This document shows, one piece after another, positions 8,583 to 15,297 of a stretch of DNA of 25,783 nt. The stretch spans positions 1-25,783 of IMG/VR virus record IMGVR_UViG_3300047666_000289; one strand, written 5' to 3'. Every line of letters begins with the position of its first letter. Positions within the stretch are counted from its first letter, which is position 1. Under the pieces are notes generated by a model, which worked only from the letters and a program-made list of their open reading frames with translations, ran no database searches and was not told the DNA's origin. The position numbers were made by a program, and so were the translations under genes. The DNA comes from a virus.

Positions 8583-8785
8583 TCAAACCTTCTCAGTTAA
8601 ACCGATTACGTTTTTCCTATGGTAATTGATTGCATATTGTAACTCACTCCACGTTTGCGCGAATTCATCATCGGTCAATTGACGGGGGTCTATATGTAAA
8701 TAGAAACGGATCAACGAATTCATTTTTGTGATTTCCGCCGATCCGTTTTTTCCGTTTAAACGGGTTTCCTCTAATTTTTTTTTAA
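8583..8785 (-). CDS. Tail-assembly chaperone frameshift extension (gpGT-like T part)
   Basis: This open frame is not preceded by a good independent start but continues the upstream chaperone frame after a -1 slip in a run of nine A (8783-8775 on the minus strand). Translation after the slip reads L-E-E-T-R-L-N-G-K-N-G-S and ends with D-P-R-Q-L-T-D-D-E-F-A-Q-T-W-S-E-L-Q, then stops at TGA 8583-8585. L-T-D-D-E-F plus W-x-x-L-Q is typical of the T extension of tail-assembly chaperones. The extension is about 65 residues and ends 15 bp before the tape measure start. An internal ATG (M-N-S-L-I-R) could give a short independent product instead. The slip direction is inferred from frames. Confidence 0.75.
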
Positions 8786-9091
8786 CGTCGCCGCCGTTTT
8801 GCTTATCGTTTGAAACGCTTGCATCGCCGCGGGGATCAACAAATCGTCGTCGGTTTTGATTTCTTCATCACCGCCCAACCAACAACCCAACAACACGATT
8901 TCACCCGCGCGAACATATTGGGGGCGACCCTGAATTGGCATCGCATAACCTAAGGCCGCCTCTACCGTGTGACGGTCGGGTTTTCTTAAATATGCTTTTT
9001 TCCCTTCGACTTCGATGATGTATTTCGTCCCGTCGGGCATTTGCTTGTTTTTTTCAGGCTTTTCAACGCCTTCTTGACCTTTTTTTTCCAT
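8771..9091 (-). CDS. Tail-assembly chaperone, short form (gpG-like)
   Basis: This is a 106-residue protein between the tail tube and tape measure genes, the universal place for the chaperone that coats the tape measure during tail assembly. The lysine/glutamate-rich N-terminus precedes a small domain containing Y-L-R-K-P-D-R, A-A-L-G-Y-A and G-C-W-L-G-G-D, typical of this family in Bacteroidota phages. The frame terminates at TAG immediately after a run of nine A, where a -1 frameshift would append about 65 further residues. The ATG follows an A/C-rich leader. Confidence 0.75.
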   Translation of the reverse strand: MEKKGQEGVEKPEKNKQMPDGTKYIIEVEGKKAYLRKPDRHTVEAALGYAMPIQGRPQYVRAGEIVLLGCWLGGDEEIKTDDDLLIPAAMQAFQTISKTAATLKKN

Positions 9092-9144
9092 TTTGTTTGT
9101 GTGTGAAATGGTTTTGAAAATATGTGATTTTTAACGAAAAAAAA

Positions 9145-9555
9145 CTACCATTCGATATGGCTTATGATCAAATCAAATGACGTAAGTAAATCAGTGTCAT
9201 CCAATGACCCCGAAACCTTGTCAGTTGTGAATTCGGCGTTTTTCAACGTGTGTTTTGTAGGCGATTGCGGGTTTCCGAACACAACAACAACGTCGAACGC
9301 GGCGATCGCGTTCAACGAACGGTTTGGGGCGGCGGCTCTTAATGCCTGAACATCGGTCATCGAAAATTCAATCGACGCCGACGCTTGGATCGTTCCACGG
9401 CCACGCGAAACGGGACGACGCCCCGCGCCCATGTTGTTTTTTTTCTCTTGTTCTTCGCCGTATTCAATCGAAGTAACCGACGCAATCGGAACGCCCGCGA
9501 TGTTGACTAATATTTGCGCGAAGTCATACGCTTCGCCGTTGATTAAAGGTGTCAT
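9145..9555 (-). CDS. Tail tube protein
   Basis: This is a 136-residue protein. Size, the strand-rich pattern (I-A-S-V-T-S-I-E-Y, A-S-A-S-I-E-F-S-M) and position right after the sheath gene support the inner tail tube. The loop with G-A-G-R-R-P-V-S-R-G-R resembles the flexible segment seen in tube proteins of this type of phage. Hexameric rings of it should stack from hub to neck inside the sheath. A poly-A leader lies just before the ATG. No motif alone proves the family, so synteny carries much weight. Confidence 0.7.
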   Translation of the reverse strand: MTPLINGEAYDFAQILVNIAGVPIASVTSIEYGEEQEKKNNMGAGRRPVSRGRGTIQASASIEFSMTDVQALRAAAPNRSLNAIAAFDVVVVFGNPQSPTKHTLKNAEFTTDKVSGSLDDTDLLTSFDLIISHIEW

Positions 9556-9580
9556 TTTTTTTTAGATTAAAAGTTCATCA

Positions 9581-10768
9581 TTAAACCGCAACGGCGAATC
9601 CGATGTTTGTGGTAATTGTTGCCGCAACACCAACGGGAACGATCGCGACCGCGATGATCAGGTTTGATGTCGACAAAACGGGTTGCGCGGGGTCGATCTT
9701 CACTGAATATGCTGAAACCTCACTGTCACGAACCATTCCGTCTAATGCGCGTTGACACGCGTTTTCGAAAACGGCGATCGTGTTTTGGGTCAATGTTCCG
9801 TCACCATTCAAAACCAACGGCGAATTCAGATTCGGCAACATAAAGGTCCGAACGTTTCGGATTGCCTTGTCCATGGTTCTGTTATTTTCTATCGTGGAAA
9901 AATCCCCCGATTGAACACCAAACGTTCGTCCAAAATTGGCGAATGTTCCGTTTGTCCCCGTGTGAGTTTTCAGGAAAATATACCCCCTATTATTCAACAC
10001 CAATTCCGCCGCCGACGTGATTGTTTTCAACAATTCGCCCGACGTCAATTTCGGGATGGATAACTCCGCATCTTTTGCCATGTCGAATTTTCCAACCCAA
10101 CCGATTGATTCGTTAACCGCCGACGATGAAATCACACCCAAAACCGCCCCGACCGCGGGAACGCTTTTTGACGATGATGTTTCCAACGCTTGCCCGACGT
10201 TTGATGAATCCGCACCGATCACGACCGAAATGTTTTCTTTGTCCAACGCCGCCCCGTCCAAATAGTCGGTCAAATCCGTCAATCCTGAATCATCAAACCC
10301 GATCAAAACGTTCAACGACATGTCATCCGATTTCAGTCCATTGACAACCGTTTGAATGGTTGTTGGTACTAGATCAGTCCCTATCCTAACAACGGATGAT
10401 CCCGATAAATCACAAACCCCGATTTGACGGATTTCACCGTTTGCGTGTTTTTGCAAATCATCGATTTCCGTGAATGTCGTCGTCATCCCCGTCAAAACCT
10501 GACATGAAATCCACAATTTCCCGTTCGGATTTTGATTGAAAAATTGTTGGATTTGATACCATTCAAACGCGTGGTTTGCTGAACCTTGCGCGATGCCTAA
10601 CGTTTCCGCCTGTTCCAACGAATAAACCGATTTATTTCGATCAGTTGTCGAAAACCCCGACGGTAAAGTGTCATTGAAAAACATCAACGCGGAAATGTGA
10701 TCGTTGTTTGGTAGCGCGCGACCCAAGCCGCCCGCGCCCCTTACAAATAATATTTTAGAAGTTCCCAT
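9581..10768 (-). CDS. Contractile tail sheath protein (DUF2586-like)
   Basis: This 395-residue protein is placed just before the tube gene. The N-terminus (G-G-L-G-R-A-L-P-N-N-D-H-I-S-A-L) and the mixed alpha/beta middle fit sheath proteins of Mu-like phages in Bacteroidota, often annotated DUF2586. The C-terminal section (D-S-E-V-S-A-Y-S-V-K-I-D, then I-I-A-V-A-I-V-P-V-G-V) matches the conserved C-terminal sheath domain that makes the inter-subunit mesh. Its presence shows the tail is contractile, consistent with gp25- and J-like baseplate genes. The family name is from memory. Confidence 0.75.
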   Translation of the reverse strand: MGTSKILFVRGAGGLGRALPNNDHISALMFFNDTLPSGFSTTDRNKSVYSLEQAETLGIAQGSANHAFEWYQIQQFFNQNPNGKLWISCQVLTGMTTTFTEIDDLQKHANGEIRQIGVCDLSGSSVVRIGTDLVPTTIQTVVNGLKSDDMSLNVLIGFDDSGLTDLTDYLDGAALDKENISVVIGADSSNVGQALETSSSKSVPAVGAVLGVISSSAVNESIGWVGKFDMAKDAELSIPKLTSGELLKTITSAAELVLNNRGYIFLKTHTGTNGTFANFGRTFGVQSGDFSTIENNRTMDKAIRNVRTFMLPNLNSPLVLNGDGTLTQNTIAVFENACQRALDGMVRDSEVSAYSVKIDPAQPVLSTSNLIIAVAIVPVGVAATITTNIGFAVAV

Positions 10769-10795
10769 TTTTGGGGGTTTTTTAGTCGTTACTAA

Positions 10796-10978
10796 TTACG
10801 ATTTTGAATCGTTTTTTTTGATCGGTTTCTCTGTTCGTTCTACCTTAACGAATTTAACCGTCAATTGCGGGTTGAATTTCTTCGCGAATTTCTTCGCGTA
10901 AAATTCGCCGTCATCGGTCGCGGGGAACGTTGTTCCGTCCCCCGTGATCCAATGATCATTTTTCGTCGAATTCTTCAT
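10796..10978 (-). CDS. Small protein between capsid and sheath genes
   Basis: This is a 60-residue protein. I chose the ATG at 10978, 7 bp after the capsid stop; a longer frame from 11044 would overlap the capsid gene by nearly 60 bp and starts with a sequence unlike a real N-terminus. The product has W-I-T-G-D-G-T-T-F-P-A-T, then a Lys/Phe-rich helix and a basic tail. No family is recognised. Position between capsid and tail genes suggests a minor head or head-tail joining protein, which is inference only. Confidence 0.55.
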   Translation of the reverse strand: MKNSTKNDHWITGDGTTFPATDDGEFYAKKFAKKFNPQLTVKFVKVERTEKPIKKNDSKS

Positions 10979-10985
10979 CCGTCCT

Positions 10986-11879
10986 TTATACCTGGTGCAA
11001 CGTGATGACACCCGCCTCACTTGTACGCAAGGCCGATGAACCAATCATCACCTCGGCCGACATAACGCCGCCATAATAATCAGCCTTTTCAACCTCGGCA
11101 AACACCTTGATCGCTCCCATGGCGCGCGAAACGTGATCAGCATGACAAGCGATCCCCGCGAAATGATCCGTCGACGCGCCCGCATGTGTAACGGCACGCA
11201 ACGCCAACGCCGACGTCAAACGGTTTGCAATTCCGACCGAATAAATGTCGAAACCAAAAATTCGATCAATAATCCCGTCCAATAGTGGATTCGCGTTCAT
11301 TGCGTCCCGCTTTGATGCGTTCGCGTCATCGAATAATTGATAATACATGTCAGACGGCAAAATCAACATTCGTCCAATTTTCGGAACGCCTTGTTTGTCC
11401 ATCAATTTCGCACATGCGCGGATGTCCTTCATCATCAACGCGTTTCGCGTTCCCGTCGCGGATGGTGCTAACGCTAACGCGTCGGCGGTTCCCGTTGTCG
11501 CGACCTTGTTCGCTACTGTTCCCGCCCATCCGTGAATGATTTCAAGACCCGCGCGTTCGGTCAACACATTTGTATGTGATGCCAAAACCGACTTTCTTTT
11601 GTCGTACGACGTCTGCAGTTCGTCAACATCCGTCACTACAATCGGGTCGGTTGTCAGCGATTTCATTGAATATTCTTTTGTGGTGTCAGTTCGCGTCGCG
11701 ATCGTCGCGGGGAACGATGTACGATTGACAACGATCGAAGGATTCGCGCCCGCTTGCGGAACGTGAACCGTTTTCCCCGAAATGAACATGTTGTGATTCA
11801 ACGCGCGTTCCGTGAATTCTAAACCCTGAAATAAAACGTCCTGAATGTCTTGCGCCCAAATTTCTTTTTGAATGGCCAT
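10986..11879 (-). CDS. Major capsid protein
   Basis: This is a 297-residue protein after the protease-scaffold gene. The N-terminal arm (A-I-Q-K-E-I-W-A-Q-D-I-Q) and following L-F-Q-G-L-E-F-T-E-R segment, the V-P-Q-A-G-A-N-P-S strand, and the long spine-like helix with T-N-V-L-T-E-R-A-G fit an HK97-fold capsid protein of about 32 kDa. Position and size agree with a Mu-type head module (protease, scaffold, capsid). No separate N-terminal propeptide is obvious; whether the protease trims it cannot be told. The ATG has a very A-rich leader, expected for a highly expressed Bacteroidota-phage gene. Confidence 0.8.
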   Translation of the reverse strand: MAIQKEIWAQDIQDVLFQGLEFTERALNHNMFISGKTVHVPQAGANPSIVVNRTSFPATIATRTDTTKEYSMKSLTTDPIVVTDVDELQTSYDKRKSVLASHTNVLTERAGLEIIHGWAGTVANKVATTGTADALALAPSATGTRNALMMKDIRACAKLMDKQGVPKIGRMLILPSDMYYQLFDDANASKRDAMNANPLLDGIIDRIFGFDIYSVGIANRLTSALALRAVTHAGASTDHFAGIACHADHVSRAMGAIKVFAEVEKADYYGGVMSAEVMIGSSALRTSEAGVITLHQV

Positions 11880-11934
11880 GATTTTTTTTTTGCTTTTTAA
11901 CTCTTAATTAATTCACTCGAAATTATTCGATTGC

Positions 11935-12438
11935 TTATTTTTCCACGTCGTTCGGGTGCTTCACCCCGTATTGATTGAAATACATTTTGTTGAACATTTT
12001 CACATCCTCTTTTTCGATACGATTCAACAACGCGTTGTCGGTTTTTTCTAATTCACGAAACGACTTACCGTTGATCAAAATCGACAAATCGGCGTCGGGT
12101 TTTCCGTCATTTAGCAAGTCCATAATTTTCGCGGCTTTCACGGGAACATTTTCGACGATCGCGTTGAACGCTTTTTGATTTTCAATCGCTAATTCAATCA
12201 TCGCGGCGCGTGATTCCTTTTTGATTTGCCCCGCCGTGATCGCTTTGTCAACGTCCGCGGTTGCGACAACTTTTTTCAACGAGGTGATTTCCGTCGCGTT
12301 GGCGGCGATCGTCGCGTTGGCGTCGTTCAATTTACCGTCAACAATTGCGGCGTTTTCTTCAATAACTTTCACCGCGTCAATGATTGCGGTTTCGGCGGCG
12401 TTTTCCGCTAGTTTTAAATGTGATGTCAAATTTATCAT
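11935..12438 (-). CDS. Nested scaffold protein from internal start
   Basis: The last 167 residues of the protease-scaffold gene can be translated from an in-frame ATG (residue 212). Immediately upstream is A-A-A-A-A-A-G-G-A-A-G, one of the few purine-rich SD-like sequences in this window. The start falls at the boundary between the protease domain and the coiled-coil Ala/Asn-rich domain. This matches the known nested genes of lambda (C/Nu3) and Mu (I/Z). The SD-to-ATG spacing is very short, so internal initiation is plausible but not certain. Confidence 0.5.
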   Translation of the reverse strand: MINLTSHLKLAENAAETAIIDAVKVIEENAAIVDGKLNDANATIAANATEITSLKKVVATADVDKAITAGQIKKESRAAMIELAIENQKAFNAIVENVPVKAAKIMDLLNDGKPDADLSILINGKSFRELEKTDNALLNRIEKEDVKMFNKMYFNQYGVKHPNDVEK

Positions 12439-13071
12439 CTTCCTTTTTTGAATTTCGGTGTTGGGTTTGTTATAGATTGTTGTCGCCCGATTCACCATCG
12501 CGGCGACGTTTGTTTCGCCCTTGAATATGTTTTCGAACTTGCGTTCCGTGTCAATTACCTTGTCAACCAAACCACGCGACAATGATTCCGCCGCATCGAA
12601 CCACGTTTCCGCCGTCATAATGCTTGAAATTTCATCCGTCGTCATTGTTGTGTTCTTGTCGAAAATAACAATTAGCATTTGACGCACCGCGTCGACGGCT
12701 TTTTGTTGCTTTTCGTCCAACGCTTCATTTCCTGAAAATGAAGGATCATGAATCATTATTCGTCCAAAATCAACAATCGATCGTGTTTTTCCGCCCATGG
12801 CCAAAACGCCCGCGATTGAAGCGGCTACACCTTCGACATGTGTGTTGATAATACCATCGAACAATTGCATCGAACGCAAAATAGACAAACCGTCAATGAC
12901 TGACCCGCCGCCCGAATTGATGTGAACGTTGATCGTCGTTATCCCGTTCCGCCCCAACCATTCGATTTCGTTCGCGAATTGCTGACCATCAATTCCCCAC
13001 GCGCCGATTTCAGAAAATATAAACATCGACGCGGTGTCCGATGTCATGTTTTTGACGTGTTTCAATTCCAT
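11935..13071 (-). CDS. ClpP-type prohead protease fused to scaffold domain
   Basis: This is a 378-residue protein. Residues 1-175 are a ClpP/S49-like serine protease: an oxyanion-loop segment I-N-S-G-G-G-S-V-I-D-G (51-61), the nucleophile in G-V-A-A-S85-I-A-G, and the histidine in M-I-H108-D-P. The C-terminal half is Ala/Asn/Glu-rich with heptads (about 215-270) and should be the capsid scaffold, as in Mu gpI and lambda gpC. The protease would trim the scaffold, and perhaps other prohead proteins, during maturation. An internal ATG at 12438 with an SD-like sequence would give the scaffold alone. The gene is preceded by a 126-bp gap with a hairpin and a candidate promoter. Confidence 0.85.
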   Translation of the reverse strand: MELKHVKNMTSDTASMFIFSEIGAWGIDGQQFANEIEWLGRNGITTINVHINSGGGSVIDGLSILRSMQLFDGIINTHVEGVAASIAGVLAMGGKTRSIVDFGRIMIHDPSFSGNEALDEKQQKAVDAVRQMLIVIFDKNTTMTTDEISSIMTAETWFDAAESLSRGLVDKVIDTERKFENIFKGETNVAAMVNRATTIYNKPNTEIQKRKMINLTSHLKLAENAAETAIIDAVKVIEENAAIVDGKLNDANATIAANATEITSLKKVVATADVDKAITAGQIKKESRAAMIELAIENQKAFNAIVENVPVKAAKIMDLLNDGKPDADLSILINGKSFRELEKTDNALLNRIEKEDVKMFNKMYFNQYGVKHPNDVEK

Positions 13072-13076
13072 AAATA

Positions 13077-13084
13077 CAAATCTA
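13077..13084 (-). promoter_or_regulatory. Candidate Bacteroidota -7 promoter box
   Basis: The minus strand reads TAGATTTG, matching the TAnnTTTG -7 consensus of Bacteroidota sigma factors, 5 nt before the protease-scaffold ATG. A transcript from it would be nearly leaderless. A clear TTG -33 box at the right distance is not visible. A short degenerate motif like this can occur by chance. Confidence 0.3.
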
Positions 13085-13089
13085 ATTTT

Positions 13090-13125
13090 TTAACGCGACC
13101 GTTAAGCCATTTTAACACGCGTTAA
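13090..13125 (-). promoter_or_regulatory. Nested inverted repeat (operator or RNA hairpin) before capsid genes
   Basis: The outer arms TTAACGCG (13090-13097) and CGCGTTAA (13118-13125) are perfectly complementary, and inside them GTTAA (13101-13105) pairs with TTAAC (13112-13116). The whole can fold as one hairpin of 13 pairs with a small internal loop. It lies 6 nt upstream of the candidate -7 box. No T-run follows on the minus strand, so it is not a standard terminator. An operator for the adjacent helix-turn-helix protein is one possibility. Confidence 0.5.
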
Positions 13126-13197
13126 TCCTTCTTTACAGTTCGGGGTATGTAAACACATGCAAAACAAACGATCGTTCAACCTCGAAGTCCATGGGCG

Positions 13198-13404
13198 TTA
13201 ATAATGCTTTGAATTCACACCACGACACCGCGGGGTTTCATCACCGCCCGCGGATTTGTAATCCTTCCACGCGGTCGATTCGGAAATGTAATGACGCAAA
13301 GCAAAATCGCGGATCACATCCGCGACCCTCTCGTTTTTACGCGAATTGATTTCAATCACCAAATCATCGCGGCGGCGTTCAATGTTTTCGGGGTTTCTGT
13401 TCAT
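13198..13404 (-). CDS. Small helix-turn-helix protein
   Basis: This is a 68-residue protein. The N-terminal half is charged and helical (I-E-R-R-R-D-D-L-V-I-E-I-N-S-R). The second half (V-A-D-V-I-R-D-F-A-L-R-H-Y-I-S-E-S-T-A-W-K) reads as a helix-turn-helix with recognition helix S-E-S-T-A-W-K-D-Y. I chose the ATG at 13404, which shares one base with the stop of the upstream gene; the in-frame codon before it is TTG. A DNA-binding protein between the tail-terminator and protease genes is unusual. It could regulate the head genes downstream, possibly through the hairpin at 13090-13125, or be a structural protein that only looks like an HTH. Confidence 0.6.
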   Translation of the reverse strand: MNRNPENIERRRDDLVIEINSRKNERVADVIRDFALRHYISESTAWKDYKSAGGDETPRCRGVNSKHY

Positions 13405-13970
13405 CAATCGTCGGGGTTGTCCGATCCGTATTGCGGGGTTAAACCGAAATTTGGAATCGCGTTTGGCGGGGTTGGTTGAACATCCGCGTGTTGTTGCAAA
13501 GTTTTGATTATTCCCGTTGTCGTTTCATCGGCGAACGTAATGCAGTCGATTATTTGAAATTTGAACGTGATTTGATGATCTACAATTTGTTCATGTTGCG
13601 TGTCCATCATTTCGTTCATCCGATAAAATCGACCAAATTCATCGGCGTCAATCGCGGCGATTGCGGCGGAAACAGAATCGGCGATTTCGAAAACCTCATC
13701 ATCAATAGTTGGATCGATGCCAAACGAACGAACCCCGACATGAAAAACGATTTCACCCGCTAACGCGCGTTGAATATTCCCCACGCCGTTCGGGTTTTTC
13801 ATTTGCCGCCAATCAATCGTCGTGATTTCCCATAATACACACGGGAATTCCAACGGGTAGTCCCGATTATCATCAAATTGCCCATTGAAACCACGAAACG
13901 ACCCAATATTGGGGATCGCTTCGACGGCCGTTTTTATGGCGTTGATCATTTTCGTTTTAGGTGATAACAT
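13404..13970 (-). CDS. Tail terminator / neck protein candidate
   Basis: This is a 188-residue protein. It follows the gpG-like virion morphogenesis gene, where phages of this layout encode the tail terminator (gpU-like) or a neck protein. Its pattern fits: an N-terminal helix with I-K-T-A-V-E-A-I, strands such as F-P-C-V-L-W-E-I, a central F-H-V-G-V-R segment and a helix with E-I-A-D-S-V-S-A-A-I-A-A-I, as in gpU-fold proteins. The C-terminal 35 residues are Pro/Gln-rich and probably disordered. No sequence motif proves the family. Confidence 0.5.
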   Translation of the reverse strand: MLSPKTKMINAIKTAVEAIPNIGSFRGFNGQFDDNRDYPLEFPCVLWEITTIDWRQMKNPNGVGNIQRALAGEIVFHVGVRSFGIDPTIDDEVFEIADSVSAAIAAIDADEFGRFYRMNEMMDTQHEQIVDHQITFKFQIIDCITFADETTTGIIKTLQQHADVQPTPPNAIPNFGLTPQYGSDNPDD

Positions 13971-13977
13971 ATTTTTT

Positions 13978-14394
13978 TTACTTTTTCAATGCCTGTTTAA
14001 ATCGTTTATGTAAGATCAATCGGATCGACAAATTCAATTTGTGTGATTCGCCGATGAATTGACGTTTGGTTTGTCCCCCCGTCCCGCGATTGTGAAATTT
14101 GCCATAATTCAACCCGTAAGAGCCGACGACTATCGTTCTAAATGATGCCTTTCGACGTTTGATTGATTTTCGAAGATCGCCCGAATCAACCAAAATCGCC
14201 CGCCGTTTTTTCGTTCTCTTGTCCGCGCGATTTGGGCGTTTGATTTTCGCCCATGGGGAAAAACGGTCATCCGTGAATCCACCATCCCGAAATGATTTTT
14301 TGAAATGCTTCACCGCTTCGATTGCAATCAATTTCGGCGTTTCCGATTTGATTTTCTTGACCCGTGTTTTGATTATCTTGAAGTTGATCGGCAT
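13978..14394 (-). CDS. Mu gpG-like virion morphogenesis protein (PF05069-like)
   Basis: This is a 138-residue basic protein. The family hallmark is visible: a W48-A-K segment, then L-V-D-S-G-D-L-R-K-S-I (68-78) and Y-G-K-F-H-N-R-G-T-G-G (97-107). In Mu and P2 relatives it takes part in head-tail joining or tail completion. The ATG lies just downstream of the 102-bp cassette at 14399-14500, so this gene is separated from the MuF-like gene by that cassette, while neighbours in the head operon overlap or abut. The region upstream of the ATG is A-rich, with a GGAG lying about 30 nt away, too far to serve as an SD. Confidence 0.75.
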   Translation of the reverse strand: MPINFKIIKTRVKKIKSETPKLIAIEAVKHFKKSFRDGGFTDDRFSPWAKIKRPNRADKRTKKRRAILVDSGDLRKSIKRRKASFRTIVVGSYGLNYGKFHNRGTGGQTKRQFIGESHKLNLSIRLILHKRFKQALKK

Positions 14395-14398
14395 ATTC

Positions 14399-14500
14399 TT
14401 ATTCTTTGTTATAACCCTTTGTTATCTCCTTCTCGTTTCCGAAACACCCCCGTTCGTTTACCGAAATAGGGGTTTTCGTTTTCCGAAATAGGGTCATTCG
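14399..14500. repeat. 102-bp intergenic cassette, copy A (three 22-bp iterons)
   Basis: The element has three imperfect direct repeats centred on CCGAAA at 14439, 14461 and 14483, exactly 22 bp apart, each preceded by TCGTTT. It reaches from the last codons of the MuF-like gene to near the ATG of the gpG-like gene. The first 46 bp and last 26 bp are identical to copy B at 20108-20209. A CACCCC arm (14445-14450) and a TAGGGG arm (14467-14472) can pair; with flanking CGAAA/TTTCG they form a 10-bp stem with one bulged base. Two CTTTGTTAT repeats lie at the low-coordinate end. No T-run follows, so a terminator is unlikely. Confidence 0.9.
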
Positions 14501-15297
14501 TCCAAATGACGACCGAATTTCGGCGGCAATCCGAACATGTTTTTCGCCTCAACCTTGTATTTGTCCGCGACCGTGAAAGCGGGATGATCGGCGGCGAACA
14601 CTACGCGATCCAATGCGGGGTTCATTTTGAACAATTCGGGCGGATCAACGACGGATTTCATGTATTTGTTCGACGTTTGTTTGAATCCGATCGCCGTTCC
14701 TGATTCCTGATCAACATCACAACGACATCGAAACCCGTTCGGCGGGAAATGCGTTTTCCAAAACTTATCGTTTACGCGCCGCGTGATCCCGTCGAAATCT
14801 TCATGATCAGGGCGAACCCGTTCGTCGCCTACCGTGTTATAAGTTAGGAACTGAAATTGATCTTTGTCATCCTGAATGTCACGCCAAAATGACGCCCCGC
14901 GTCCCATGGCGATCGACGTTCGGAATTCGGTTTCCAAATGTGTGTCGTGTGTGATTCCGAAATAATTCATCGCGTCTAATTTGAAATCACTGAACGAACG
15001 TTTGATCCCGTCGTCATCCCATATCAACGACCCCATAAAATCGGCGGAATGATGCGATTTGAACGCGGAAAAAACGTGAATGTTGTCACGCAAATCGCCC
15101 AACATTTCCGCGTCCAATTTGGATAAATCCGCCAATCCTTTTTCATCAAACAATGACATCCCATAACCTTCGAACAATCCGTCGTCCAAATGTTCGGCGG
15201 TTGCGATGTACAAGTCCAACGACGGATCGAACCCCGTCACCGTCCCCGCGAATACTTGCGCCAAAAGTTCGGCGATCTGTGCGTCGGTGAAATTCAT
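14494..15297 (-). CDS. MuF-like minor head protein
   Basis: This is a 267-residue protein that probably acts in head morphogenesis or DNA ejection. The C-terminal half contains the MuF signature: V-G-D-E-R-V-R-P-D-H (156-165), the F-D-G-I-T-R-R segment, F-W, then F-P-P-N-G-F-R-C-R-C (184-193). The N-terminal part is helical with a D-P-S-L-D-L-Y segment, as in gp30-type proteins. It overlaps the portal gene by ATGA. No toxin or ADP-ribosyltransferase domain is fused at the C-terminus. The stop codon lies inside the repeat cassette that follows. Confidence 0.8.
   Translation of the reverse strand: MNFTDAQIAELLAQVFAGTVTGFDPSLDLYIATAEHLDDGLFEGYGMSLFDEKGLADLSKLDAEMLGDLRDNIHVFSAFKSHHSADFMGSLIWDDDGIKRSFSDFKLDAMNYFGITHDTHLETEFRTSIAMGRGASFWRDIQDDKDQFQFLTYNTVGDERVRPDHEDFDGITRRVNDKFWKTHFPPNGFRCRCDVDQESGTAIGFKQTSNKYMKSVVDPPELFKMNPALDRVVFAADHPAFTVADKYKVEAKNMFGLPPKFGRHLDE

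Larger units (their letters stand above)
13072..13197. other. Non-coding gap inside the head operon
   Basis: This is the longest gap in the head operon, where genes otherwise abut or overlap. Besides the hairpin and the -7 box listed separately, the 13130-13197 part holds no open frame of note. It contains a CGATCG palindrome and an A/T-rich stretch around 13145-13165. It may hold a start point for a capsid-protease transcript. Confidence 0.5.

Noticed and set aside
14399-14500. Cassette read as a simple terminator
   Set aside because: The hairpin has no T-run on either strand, sits in an operon whose genes continue, and the three 22-bp iterons are not explained by a terminator.
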